From positions 186,001 through 250,000 of the forward strand of contig NZ_VWXI01000006.1 in assembly GCF_011752525.1 (NCBI RefSeq): a DNA stretch of 64,000 nucleotides, read 5' to 3'. The translations under genes were made by a program, and so were the position numbers. Shown here piece by piece: positions 44,370 to 52,318 of the stretch; the first letter of the stretch is position 1; every line of letters begins with the position of its first letter. The notes under the pieces are model-generated. The model was given only the letters and a program-made list of their open reading frames with translations. It searched no databases and had not been told where the DNA came from. The stretch comes from Pantoea sp. Cy-639. Its GTDB lineage: Bacteria > Pseudomonadota > Gammaproteobacteria > Pseudomonadales > Pseudomonadaceae.

Positions 44370-45344
44370 CTAGAACAATTTCAGCGGTTCTTCATCCAGT
44401 GCGGCGATCTGCTCGCGCAGGGCAAGGATCTGGTCGCCCCAATAGCGTGGCTGGCCGAACCAGGGGAAGCTCGGCGGGAATGCCGGGTCGTCCCAGCGTC
44501 GTGCCAGCCAGGCGCTGTAGTGCAATTGACGCAGGGCGCGCAGTGGCTCGACCAGGGCCAGTTCGCGTGGATCGAAGTCGTGGAATTCGTTATAGCCATC
44601 GATCAGTTCGGCCAGTTGTCCCAGGCGCTCCTCGCGGCTGCCGGCGAGCATCATCCACAAGTCCTGCACCGCCGGACCCATGCGGCAGTCGTCGAGGTCG
44701 ACGACATGGTAGGCCTCGTCGCGGTGCATGAGGTTGCCGGGGTGCAGGTCGCCGTGCAGGCGAATCGGCTGGTACGGCGTGCGGGCGTAGAGGTCCTCGA
44801 CGCGCTTGAGCAGGTCGCGGGCCACTGATTCGAAGGCCGGCAGCAGTTCGCGGGGGACAAAACCGCCATCCAGCAGGGTTTGCAGCGAGGCATGGCCAAA
44901 GTTGTCCACAGCCAGGTGTTCGCGATGGGTGAATGGCCGGGCGGCACCGACGGCATGCAGGCGGCCGAGCAGTTGGCCCAGGCGGTACAGCTGGTCGAGG
45001 TTGCCCGGTTCCGGCGCGTGGCCGCCGCGGCGCGGGAACAGGGTGAAGCGAAAGCCCGCGTGCTCGAACAGCGAGCGGCCATCATGCAGCAGTGGCGCCA
45101 CTACGGGGACTTCGCACTCGGCCAGTTCGGCGCTGAAGGCATGTTCCTCTAAGATCGCCGCATCGCTCCAGCGCCCGGGCCGATAGAACTTGGCGATCAG
45201 CGGCTGTTCGCCTTCGATGCCCACCTGGTAGACCCGGTTCTCGTAGCTGTTGAGCGCCAGCACCCGGGCATCGCTGAGAAAGCCCAGGCTTTCCACGGCG
45301 TCGAGCACGAGATCGGGGGTGAGGGTATCGAAGGGGTGGGACAT
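44370..45344 (-). CDS. srkA: Stress response serine/threonine kinase SrkA (YihE/RdoA)
   Basis: 324-aa protein kinase with an aminoglycoside-phosphotransferase-like fold. The start ATG at 45344 has GGAG 6 bp upstream; the frame is open further but without support. Nucleotide loop region LNSYENRVYQVGIEGEQPLIAKFYRPGRW. Catalytic loop IRLHGDLHPGNLMH and metal-binding VVDLDDCRMG. Length matches E. coli SrkA (328 aa), a kinase that counters stress-induced death. In E. coli it sits with dsbA; here it stands alone. Confidence 0.92.
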   Translation of the reverse strand: MSHPFDTLTPDLVLDAVESLGFLSDARVLALNSYENRVYQVGIEGEQPLIAKFYRPGRWSDAAILEEHAFSAELAECEVPVVAPLLHDGRSLFEHAGFRFTLFPRRGGHAPEPGNLDQLYRLGQLLGRLHAVGAARPFTHREHLAVDNFGHASLQTLLDGGFVPRELLPAFESVARDLLKRVEDLYARTPYQPIRLHGDLHPGNLMHRDEAYHVVDLDDCRMGPAVQDLWMMLAGSREERLGQLAELIDGYNEFHDFDPRELALVEPLRALRQLHYSAWLARRWDDPAFPPSFPWFGQPRYWGDQILALREQIAALDEEPLKLF

Positions 45345-45478
45345 GAAGGGCTCCAGGCGCGGGACAGCGTGGGCGCATGGTAGCGCATCCTGCGGGCCCG
45401 GCCTGTCACTTTGAGGTGCAGGAGCCTGAGAAGGGCGACCAGGGCCTATGGCCTTTGCGTCTTGCTTGAGCGGGGGCA

Positions 45479-45503
45479 TCGTGGGGCAAGCCCGCTCCCA
45501 CGA
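45479..45503. repeat. REP-type hairpin between srkA and the ModE-like gene
   Basis: 7-bp stem TCGTGGG/CCCACGA with the REP core GCAAGCCCGCT in the loop. It matches the sequences at 52095-52138 and 39932-39971. Confidence 0.65.
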
Positions 45504-45530
45504 CATTATCTGAGTCAGGTGCCCCCAGGA

Positions 45531-46295
45531 TCAGACCGGAACGCCGAGCAGCACGAATGACGGATGGAACTGCACGCGTACTGTGCTGCCCGCTGCGACC
45601 TGACGCTGGTCCAGCCACGCCTGCTCGGCGAGTGCGCACAAGGTCTGCCCGTTGCTCAGCGCCAGGCGCACCTCGCTGGACGCATCTTCCCCGCCGAGCA
45701 CCTCCTCGACCTCGGCCGTCAGGCAATTGCTGCCTGGCTCGGGTTGATCGTCGTCCCCCAGCAATTGCACCCAGCCCGCCTTGAGCAATGCCACCACCGT
45801 GCCACCGAGCGTCAGTTCCAGGCGCTCGGTGCTGCCACGGGTGATCAGCGCGTCGATCTCCAGGCCGCCGCCGAGGGCCAGGCTGATGCGGTCGTGCCGG
45901 CCCTCACGGCGCAGGCCGCTGATTCGCCCCTGCAACTGGTTGCGGGCGCTGGTGCGCAACATCAGGCGACCGAGCAGGTCGAGGTCGCTGCTGTCCTCGT
46001 CGGATTGCAAGATCTCGGTCTGCAGTGCCTGCAGGCGCTGGTACAGGTGCAGCACCCGCTCGCCTTCGGCGGACAGGCGTGCGCCACCGCCGCCGCGGCC
46101 GCCGGTGCTGCGCTCCACCAGCGGTTGGGCCGCGAGGTTGTTGAGCTCGTCGATGGCGTCCCAGGCCGCCTTGTAGCTGATGCCGGCCGCTTTGGCCGCG
46201 CGGGTGATCGAGCCTTGTTCGGCGACATGCTGCAGCAAGGCGATGCGCTGCGGGCGGCGGGCGATGTGCTGGGTGAGCAGGGCGGGCAGGGACAT
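45531..46295 (-). CDS. ModE-family transcriptional regulator with TOBE domains
   Basis: 254-aa regulator from the ATG at 46295. The N-terminal winged helix-turn-helix has RIALLQHVAEQGSITRAAKAAGISYKAAWDAIDELNN and GGRGGGGARLSAEGERVL, the LysR/ModE signature. The C-terminal half carries two TOBE (molbindin) units (SARNQLQGRISGLRREG; AEVEEVLGGEDASSEVRLAL) that bind molybdate or tungstate in ModE. No mod transport genes lie nearby, so the target is elsewhere or the ligand differs. Adjacent to comF on the same strand. Confidence 0.88.
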   Translation of the reverse strand: MSLPALLTQHIARRPQRIALLQHVAEQGSITRAAKAAGISYKAAWDAIDELNNLAAQPLVERSTGGRGGGGARLSAEGERVLHLYQRLQALQTEILQSDEDSSDLDLLGRLMLRTSARNQLQGRISGLRREGRHDRISLALGGGLEIDALITRGSTERLELTLGGTVVALLKAGWVQLLGDDDQPEPGSNCLTAEVEEVLGGEDASSEVRLALSNGQTLCALAEQAWLDQRQVAAGSTVRVQFHPSFVLLGVPV

Positions 46296-46352
46296 GGGCA
46301 GGTTTCGGCAAGGCGGAAGATTGCGCGACGTTGCCGCCCGCACCCGGCCAAG

Positions 46353-47090
46353 TCAAGCCTGATCCGGCCTGGGCGTACGGGCCAGGCAGTAGATATCCAC
46401 ACGTCGGGCGCCACCCTGGCGCAGCAGGCGGGCGATGGTCTGGGCCGTGGCGCCGGTGGTCAGCACATCGTCGACCACGGCCAGGTGCAGGTCTTCCATA
46501 TGCGCCTTGTCGATGATCCTGAACGCCTGGCGCAGGTTGCGTTGCCGGGCCCTGGCGTCGAGCACCTGCTGGGCAGCGGTGTCGCGAACACGCTCGAGCA
46601 GCTGTTCATCGCAGGGCAATCGCAGTTGCCTGGCCAGCCAGCGGGCGAGCATCGCGGCCTGGTTGAAGCCGCGCTGGCGTAGTCGACGCCGGGCCAGGGG
46701 CACGGGCAACAGCCGGTCAGGTCGTGGTAGCCCTTCGCTGTAGCGATGCTCCAGGGCTTGTCCCAGCAAGTGCGCCATCAATCGGCCCAGGGGCCACTGG
46801 CTGTTGTGCTTGAAACGGCTGATCAAGGTATCCACGGGGAACCCGTACTGCCAGGTCGCGACGACTCGTTGAAATGCCGGCGGGCGGCGGGTGCAGCCGG
46901 GGCAGAGCAAGTTGTCCACAGGCATCGGCAAGGCGCAGCGCCGGCATTGTGCATGCAGCCAAGGCAGTTCGTGTTCGCAGTTCATGCACAAGGGGATGGG
47001 TTGTTGCGCTGGCGAATCGCAGAGCAAACAGGACTGGTTGATATTTAAGCAGTTGTAAACTATGCGTTTAAGGTTTGGTTGACAGTTCAT
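46353..47090 (-). CDS. comF: ComF family protein (phosphoribosyltransferase-like)
   Basis: 245-aa protein. The N-terminal double zinc-finger has CLLC...CMNC...CRRC...CPGC (residues ~21-70). The C-terminal type-I phosphoribosyltransferase fold has the PRPP loop LAVVDDVLTTGATA. The family is linked to DNA uptake and processing of single-stranded DNA (ComF/GntX). The first ~20 codons, before the first Cys, contain a BirA-type operator for the divergent bioB gene (47053-47085). Either coding and operator functions overlap, or the real start is further in. I kept 47090 because the N-terminal residues resemble other Pseudomonas ComF. Confidence 0.88.
   Translation of the reverse strand: MNCQPNLKRIVYNCLNINQSCLLCDSPAQQPIPLCMNCEHELPWLHAQCRRCALPMPVDNLLCPGCTRRPPAFQRVVATWQYGFPVDTLISRFKHNSQWPLGRLMAHLLGQALEHRYSEGLPRPDRLLPVPLARRRLRQRGFNQAAMLARWLARQLRLPCDEQLLERVRDTAAQQVLDARARQRNLRQAFRIIDKAHMEDLHLAVVDDVLTTGATAQTIARLLRQGGARRVDIYCLARTPRPDQA
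47053..47085. promoter_or_regulatory. BirA-type biotin operator of bioB
   Basis: TTGTAAACT (47053-47061), 15 nt, then GGTTGACAG (47077-47085). The BirA consensus as I recall it is TTGTAAACC-N14/15-GGTTTACAA, so the halves match at 8/9 and 7/9 with the right spacing. The right half overlaps a TTGACA -35 hexamer (47079-47084), with a GAGTAT-like -10 after 17 nt. Biotinyl-AMP-loaded BirA would therefore block bioB transcription. Confidence 0.65.
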
Positions 47091-47179
47091 GGGCCTTCCG
47101 TGAGTATGCGAGCTATCCGTGATGCGCTGGCGGGCTTTCCTGTCCCGGCGTCAGTCAGACCATAGATAAGGAAACGCCG

Positions 47180-48238
47180 ATGAGCGCCAGCACAATTGCA
47201 ACCACACGTCACGACTGGTCCCTGAGCGAGGTCAAGGCACTGTTCCAGCAGCCGTTCAACGACCTGCTGTTCCAGGCGCAGACCGTGCACCGCGCGCACT
47301 TCGATCCCAATCGCGTGCAAGTCTCGACGCTGCTGTCGATCAAGACCGGCGCCTGTCCTGAAGATTGCAAATATTGTCCGCAGTCCGGTCACTACAACAC
47401 CGGCCTGGAAAAGCAGAAGCTGATGGAAGTGCAGAAGGTGCTGGAGGAAGCCGCCCGGGCCAAGGCCATCGGCTCGACCCGCTTCTGCATGGGCGCGGCG
47501 TGGAAGCATCCGTCGGCCAAGGACATGCCCTACGTGCTGGAGATGGTCAAAGGGGTCAAGGCCATGGGCCTGGAAACCTGCATGACCCTCGGCAAGCTCG
47601 ACCAGGAGCAGACCCTGGCCCTGGCCCAGGCGGGCCTGGACTACTACAACCACAACCTCGACACCTCGCCGGAGTTCTACACCAGCATCATCACCACCCG
47701 CACTTACAGCGAGCGTCTGCAGACCCTCGCCTACGTGCGTGATGCCGGGATGAAGATCTGCTCCGGCGGCATCCTTGGCATGGGCGAGTCGCTGGACGAC
47801 CGCGCGGGTCTGCTGATCCAGCTGGCCAACCTGCCCGAGCATCCGGAGTCGGTGCCGATCAACATGCTGGTGAAAGTCGCCGGCACGCCGCTGGCCGACG
47901 AGGCAGACGTCGATCCGTTCGACTTCATCCGCATGCTGGCCGTGGCCCGGATCCTCATGCCCAAGTCCCATGTACGGCTGTCCGCAGGTCGCGAGCAGAT
48001 GAACGAGCAGATGCAGGCGCTGGCGTTCATGGCCGGGGCCAACTCGATCTTCTACGGCGAGAAGCTGTTGACCACTGCCAACCCCCAGGCCGACAAGGAC
48101 ATGCAACTGTTCGCCCGCCTCGGCATCCAGCCTGAAGCCCGCGAGGAGCATGCCGACGAGGTGCACCAGGCGGCGATCGAACAGGCGCTGGTCGAGCAAC
48201 GCAGCAACGAGCTGTTCTACGACGCAGCCTCGGCCTGA
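47180..48238 (+). CDS. bioB: Biotin synthase
   Basis: Radical-SAM enzyme that inserts sulfur into dethiobiotin. 352 aa. The [4Fe-4S] cluster motif is Cys59-x3-Cys63-x2-Cys66 in [15 protein letters not shown]. Ligands for the second [2Fe-2S] cluster lie further on ([19 protein letters not shown]). First gene of the bioBFHCD operon; bioF starts 2 bp after its stop. Probable control by the BirA-type operator upstream. Confidence 0.97.
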   Translation: MSASTIATTRHDWSLSEVKALFQQPFNDLLFQAQTVHRAHFDPNRVQVSTLLSIKTGACPEDCKYCPQSGHYNTGLEKQKLMEVQKVLEEAARAKAIGSTRFCMGAAWKHPSAKDMPYVLEMVKGVKAMGLETCMTLGKLDQEQTLALAQAGLDYYNHNLDTSPEFYTSIITTRTYSERLQTLAYVRDAGMKICSGGILGMGESLDDRAGLLIQLANLPEHPESVPINMLVKVAGTPLADEADVDPFDFIRMLAVARILMPKSHVRLSAGREQMNEQMQALAFMAGANSIFYGEKLLTTANPQADKDMQLFARLGIQPEAREEHADEVHQAAIEQALVEQRSNELFYDAASA

Positions 48239-48240
48239 AC

Positions 48241-49413
48241 ATGGCCTTCGACCTCGCCGCGCGGCTGGCCGAACGGCGCGCCGCGGAGCTCTATCGGCAG
48301 CGACCGCAACTGGACAGCCCGCAGGGACCGCAGGTGGTGGTCGACGGCCAGCCGCTGCTGGCCTTCTGCAGCAACGACTATCTTGGACTGGCCAATCATC
48401 CCGAGGTGATCAAGGCCTGGCGCGACGGTGCCGAACGTTGGGGCGTCGGTGGCGGCGCCTCGCACCTGGTGATCGGCCACAGCACGCCGCACCACCAGGT
48501 GGAAGAAGCGTTGGCCGAGCTGACCGGGCGCCCGCGGGCCTTGCTGTTCTCCACCGGCTACATGGCCAACCTCGGCGCCATCACCGCGCTGGTGGGGCAG
48601 GGCGACACGGTGCTGCAGGACCGCCTCAACCATGCCTCCCTGCTCGATGGCGGCCTGCTCAGCGGTGCGCGTTTCAGCCGCTACCTGCACAACGATCCGG
48701 CCAGCCTGGCCAGTCGCCTGGACAAGGCCGTCGGCAATACCCTGGTAGTCACCGATGGCGTGTTCAGCATGGACGGCGACTGCGCCGACTTGCCGGCCCT
48801 GGCCTCGGTGGCACGGGCCCGTGGCGCCTGGCTGATGGTTGACGATGCCCACGGCCTGGGCACCCTGGGCCGCCATGGTGGTGGCCTGGTCGAGCAGTAT
48901 GGCCTGGGCGTTGACGACGTGCCGGTACTGATCGGTACCCTGGGCAAGGCTTGTGGCACATCCGGCGCCTTCGTCGCTGGCAGCGAGGAGTTGATCGAGG
49001 CGCTGGTGCAATTCGCCCGTCCCTATATCTACACCACCAGCCAACCGCCGGCCCTGGCCTGCGCCACGCTCAAGGCGCTGCAGTTGCTGCGTGAGGAAAC
49101 CTGGCGGCGCGAACACCTGGCGGCGCTGATCCGCCAGTTCCGCGACGGTGCTCGACAGATCGGCCTGACCCTGATGGACAGCCAGACCGCAATCCAGCCG
49201 ATCCTGATCGGCGATGCCGGGCGGGCCATGGCGTTGTCGCGCAAGCTGCGCGAGCGTGGGTTGCTGGTGACGGCGATCCGTCCGCCGACCGTACCCGCAG
49301 GCAGTGCGCGCTTGCGCGTTACCTTGAGCGCAGCCCACAGCGAAGCCCAGGTCCAGCTATTGTTGAATGCATTGGCCGAGTGTTATCCACAGCTGGAGTC
49401 CGCCGATGCGTAA
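48241..49413 (+). CDS. bioF: 8-amino-7-oxononanoate synthase
   Basis: PLP enzyme joining pimeloyl-ACP/CoA and L-alanine, the first committed ring-assembly step of biotin. 390 aa. Motifs: [38 protein letters not shown] and the PLP lysine in [17 protein letters not shown]. The 3' end overlaps bioH by 8 bp. Confidence 0.96.
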   Translation: MAFDLAARLAERRAAELYRQRPQLDSPQGPQVVVDGQPLLAFCSNDYLGLANHPEVIKAWRDGAERWGVGGGASHLVIGHSTPHHQVEEALAELTGRPRALLFSTGYMANLGAITALVGQGDTVLQDRLNHASLLDGGLLSGARFSRYLHNDPASLASRLDKAVGNTLVVTDGVFSMDGDCADLPALASVARARGAWLMVDDAHGLGTLGRHGGGLVEQYGLGVDDVPVLIGTLGKACGTSGAFVAGSEELIEALVQFARPYIYTTSQPPALACATLKALQLLREETWRREHLAALIRQFRDGARQIGLTLMDSQTAIQPILIGDAGRAMALSRKLRERGLLVTAIRPPTVPAGSARLRVTLSAAHSEAQVQLLLNALAECYPQLESADA

Positions 49414-50137
49414 CCGACTGATCCTCCTGCCCGGCTGGGGGCTGGGCACCGCTTCACTGGAACCGCTGGCCGCCAGCCTGCGCGCCCAGGACCCACGCCT
49501 GCAGGTCGAGTTGAGGCCGTTGCCGGAGCTGGCCGACAGCGATGTCCAGGCCTGGGTCGAGCACCTCGATCGCAAGCTTCCCAACGACGTCTGGCTGGGG
49601 GGGTGGTCGCTCGGCGGCATGCTTGCCAGCGCCCTGGCGCACAAGCGTGGCGATCACTGTTGCGGTCTGCTGACCCTGGCCAGCAACCCCAGCTTCGTTG
49701 CCCGTCCCGACTGGCCCCACGGCATGCCGGCAGATACCTTCGGTACCTTCCTCGACGGGTGTCGCAGCCATACACAGGTTACCCTCAAGCGCTTCCGCAC
49801 CCTGTGCAGCGAAGGCGCACAGCAGCCACGCACGTTGTTGCGCCAGCTTGGAGTCGGCGTGCCCGCCACCGATCCGCTGTACCTCGCCACCGGGCTGGAG
49901 GTGCTGGCCCGGTTGGACACTCGCGCGGCCCTGGAGCAATACGGTGGACCGCAGTTGCATCTGTTCGCCGGCAGTGACGCGTTGGTCCCGACGGATGCGG
50001 CCAAGGCCTTGAGCGACCTGTTGCCGGACGTGGAAGTCGGGCTGGTCGAAGACAGTTCCCACGCCTTCCTGCTGGAATATCCACAGGAACTGGCGGCGGG
50101 CATCAAGAGTTTCCTGCATGAGAGTGGTGATGACTGA
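49406..50137 (+). CDS. bioH: Pimeloyl-ACP methyl ester carboxylesterase
   Basis: Alpha/beta hydrolase that removes the methyl ester from pimeloyl-ACP to end the fatty-acid-synthesis detour of biotin synthesis. 243 aa from the ATG at 49406. Nucleophile Ser68 is in [11 protein letters not shown], Asp in [10 protein letters not shown], His in [12 protein letters not shown]. It starts inside bioF (8-bp overlap) and ends inside the start of bioC, so translation is coupled. Having bioH in the operon (unlike E. coli) is normal for Pseudomonas. Confidence 0.94.
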   Translation: MRNRLILLPGWGLGTASLEPLAASLRAQDPRLQVELRPLPELADSDVQAWVEHLDRKLPNDVWLGGWSLGGMLASALAHKRGDHCCGLLTLASNPSFVARPDWPHGMPADTFGTFLDGCRSHTQVTLKRFRTLCSEGAQQPRTLLRQLGVGVPATDPLYLATGLEVLARLDTRAALEQYGGPQLHLFAGSDALVPTDAAKALSDLLPDVEVGLVEDSSHAFLLEYPQELAAGIKSFLHESGDD

Positions 50138-50954
50138 CCTTTCCCAGCCCATCCTGCCCGGCGCCCTGCCGGACAAGCGCCAGGTCGCGGCGTCGTTCTC
50201 CCGCGCGGCAGCCAGCTACGACAGTGTCGCGGCCCTGCAACGCGCGGTCGGCGTGACACTGCTGGAGCAGTTGCCGGCCGCGCTGGCGCCTGCACGCTGG
50301 CTCGACATGGGCAGCGGCACCGGCCATTTCAGCCGGGTGCTGGCCGAGCGTTTCAGCGATGCCGACGGCGTGGCGGTGGATATCGCCGAAGGCATGCTCC
50401 AGCACGCCCGTGAGCAGGGTGGCGCGCAGCATCACGTGGCGGGTGACGCCGAACGCCTGCCGCTGCGCGACGCCAGTGTCGACCTGGTGTTCAGCAGCCT
50501 GGCGGTGCAGTGGTGCGACCAGTTCGCCAGCGTGCTGGGCGAGGCGCTGCGGGTGTTGCGCCCGGGCGGGGTGCTGGCGTTCAGCAGCCTCTGCGTGGGC
50601 ACACTGGAAGAGCTGCGGGCAAGCTGGCAGGCGGTGGACGGTATGGTCCACGTCAATCGCTTCCGCCGCTTCGAGGACTACCAGCGCCTGTGTGCCGGCA
50701 GCGGCTTGCAACTGCTCACGCTCGAGCGTCGGCCGCATGTTCTGCACTACCCGGATGTCCGCAGCCTGACCCACGAGCTCAAGGCCCTGGGCGCGCACAA
50801 TCTCAACCCTGGGCGCCCCTCTGGCCTGACCGGGCGGGCACGCATGCAGGGGCTGCTCGGCGCCTACGAGCAATTCCGCCAGCCCCTGGGGCTGCCGGCG
50901 ACCTACCAGGTGGTCTATGGTGTGTTGCGCAAACCCGCGACACAGGGGCAGTGA
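50130..50954 (+). CDS. bioC: Malonyl-ACP O-methyltransferase
   Basis: SAM-dependent methyltransferase that masks malonyl-ACP at the start of pimelate synthesis. 274 aa from the ATG at 50130; an in-frame ATG at 50118 is equally possible and adds four residues. SAM-binding motif [20 protein letters not shown]. Family motifs [16 protein letters not shown] at the N-terminus and [12 protein letters not shown]. It overlaps bioH by 8 bp; bioD begins 2 bp after its stop. Confidence 0.95.
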   Translation: MTDLSQPILPGALPDKRQVAASFSRAAASYDSVAALQRAVGVTLLEQLPAALAPARWLDMGSGTGHFSRVLAERFSDADGVAVDIAEGMLQHAREQGGAQHHVAGDAERLPLRDASVDLVFSSLAVQWCDQFASVLGEALRVLRPGGVLAFSSLCVGTLEELRASWQAVDGMVHVNRFRRFEDYQRLCAGSGLQLLTLERRPHVLHYPDVRSLTHELKALGAHNLNPGRPSGLTGRARMQGLLGAYEQFRQPLGLPATYQVVYGVLRKPATQGQ

Positions 50955-50955
50955 G

Positions 50956-51636
50956 ATGAGTCCAGCCTATTTCATCGCCGGCACCGATACCGATGTCGGC
51001 AAGACCACCATCGCTGCCGGCCTGTTGCATGCTGCGCGGCAATCGGGCCTGAGCACACTGGCTGCCAAGCCGGTCGCTTCGGGGTGCACGGTCACCGCGC
51101 AGGGTCTGCGCAACAGCGATGCCTTGGCATTGATCGGCGAGAGCTCGATCAAGTTGCCTTATGCAACGGTCAACCCGTTCGCCTTCGAGCCCGCTATCGC
51201 GCCGCATGTGGCGGCACATGAGGCTGGTGTGACGCTGAGCGTGCCGACCCTGCGCGATGCCATGCTGCAGGTGCTGGCGCACAAGGCGGACTTCACCTTG
51301 ATCGAAGGTGCCGGTGGCTGGCGCGTGCCGCTGTCCGATCATGCCAACCTGTCGGATCTGGCGATTGCCTTGCAACTACCGGTGATCCTGGTGGTGGGGG
51401 TGCGGCTGGGTTGTATCAACCATGCTCTGCTCAGTGCCGAGGCCATTGCCCGGGACGGGCTGCAACTGGCCGGCTGGGTGGCGAACATCGTCGATCCGCA
51501 GACCTCCCGCCTTGAAGAGAATCTGTCCAGCCTGGCCGAGCGCCTGCCGGCACCGTGCCTGGGGCGGGTGCCATGGCTGAAGCAAGCGAAGACTGAGGCC
51601 GTGGCCGAGCATCTGCAGCTGGATCTGCTGGACTAG
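50956..51636 (+). CDS. bioD: Dethiobiotin synthetase
   Basis: ATP-dependent carboxylase that closes the ureido ring on 7,8-diaminopelargonate. 226 aa from the ATG at 50956. P-loop FIAGTDTDVGKTTIAAGLL, substrate Lys/Ser in AAKPVASGC, and EGAGGWRVPL. Last gene of the cluster. bioA, needed between BioF and BioD, is not in this window, which is usual for Pseudomonas. Confidence 0.96.
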   Translation: MSPAYFIAGTDTDVGKTTIAAGLLHAARQSGLSTLAAKPVASGCTVTAQGLRNSDALALIGESSIKLPYATVNPFAFEPAIAPHVAAHEAGVTLSVPTLRDAMLQVLAHKADFTLIEGAGGWRVPLSDHANLSDLAIALQLPVILVVGVRLGCINHALLSAEAIARDGLQLAGWVANIVDPQTSRLEENLSSLAERLPAPCLGRVPWLKQAKTEAVAEHLQLDLLD

Positions 51637-51773
51637 CACCAGGGCCACTGCCATGAGGTGAATCGGCGCGGTCTATTGGCTGGCACCAGGCTATTAGGGA
51701 TTTAAACGGGTGTTTTTGCCGATGCGCTGCTTTAATAAGCCCTGTTCACTATCCAGCGTCGTGGAGTCCTGAC

Positions 51774-52070
51774 ATGGAAATCAATGCGAGCTCCGCCCTC
51801 TACGCGGGCCTTGGTGCCATCCAGAACGGCCAGAACCGCGTCGACCAGGCCGCCCAGCAGATCGCCAGCAACGCAGTCGAGCGCGACGCCAACGGGCAAT
51901 CCACCGACTTCCAGGCCGAGCGCCTGCGTGGCGTCGATCGCAGCCAGCAGATGGACCTGGCCACCAGCACCGTGCAACTGGCCCTGGGCAAGCACGAAGT
52001 CGAGCTGGGGGCAAAAGTCGCCAAGGCCTCGGACGAAATGCTCGGTCGTTTCATCGACACCTACGCCTGA
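51774..52070 (+). CDS. Small conserved protein with flagellar-rod-like N-terminus
   Basis: 98-aa hypothetical protein. The first ~35 residues (SSALYAGLGAIQNGQNRVDQAAQQIASNAV) have the heptad-like pattern of the N-terminal helix of flagellar rod/hook proteins (S-A-L-x-A-G-L ... A-x-x-I-A-x-N). The rest is a polar helix ending MLGRFIDTYA. No signal peptide. No flagellar genes lie nearby, so the resemblance may only reflect a coiled-coil. A GTGGAGTCC ribosome site precedes the ATG, and a REP hairpin follows. Function unknown. Confidence 0.65.
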   Translation: MEINASSALYAGLGAIQNGQNRVDQAAQQIASNAVERDANGQSTDFQAERLRGVDRSQQMDLATSTVQLALGKHEVELGAKVAKASDEMLGRFIDTYA

Positions 52071-52094
52071 CCACCGACCTTTCCGGTACAGATC

Positions 52095-52138
52095 GCGGGG
52101 CAAGCCCGCTTCCATTCGTGGGAGCGGGCTTGCCCCGC
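52095..52138. repeat. REP hairpin after the 98-aa gene
   Basis: Perfect 16-bp stem GCGGGGCAAGCCCGCT/AGCGGGCTTGCCCCGC (52095-52110, 52123-52138) with a 12-nt loop, 25 bp past the stop. Likely also works as terminator. Confidence 0.8.
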
Positions 52139-52221
52139 AATGCATTTGAAGAGTGTTGGCGTAAATGTCATGTTCGGCGGCATAAATGCCACCCTTCGTC
52201 CACCTTGACAGCGAGGCTACC

Positions 52222-52248
52222 TAAACGTAAGTTTCAAACAACTGTTTG
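52222..52248. promoter_or_regulatory. Two adjoining PsrA-type boxes upstream of the acyl-CoA dehydrogenase
   Basis: TAAAC-GTAA-GTTTC (52222-52235) and CAAAC-AACT-GTTTG (52235-52248) share one base. The second fits the PsrA consensus (G/C)AAAC-N2-4-GTTT(G/C) exactly, the first at all but one position. A TTGACA (52205-52210) with a -10-like TAAGTT (52228-52233) puts both boxes on the promoter, which suits fatty-acid-relieved repression. Confidence 0.6.
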
Positions 52249-52318
52249 ACCCAAAGCCGCCAAGAGCTGGTCGGTATCAGCGGTCTCCCTACCGAACTCA
52301 TCACAGAGGTTCATCGCA

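Noticed and set aside
49383..49391. A third exact DnaA box (TTATCCACA)
   Set aside because: It is isolated within the end of the bioF coding sequence, with no neighbours, so chance is the simpler explanation.
51703..51725. FliA (sigma-28)-like promoter TAAA...GCCGAT before the 98-aa rod-like gene
   Set aside because: The gap between TAAA and GCCGAT is 11 nt instead of about 15, and the -10 ends GC, so it does not fit the consensus.
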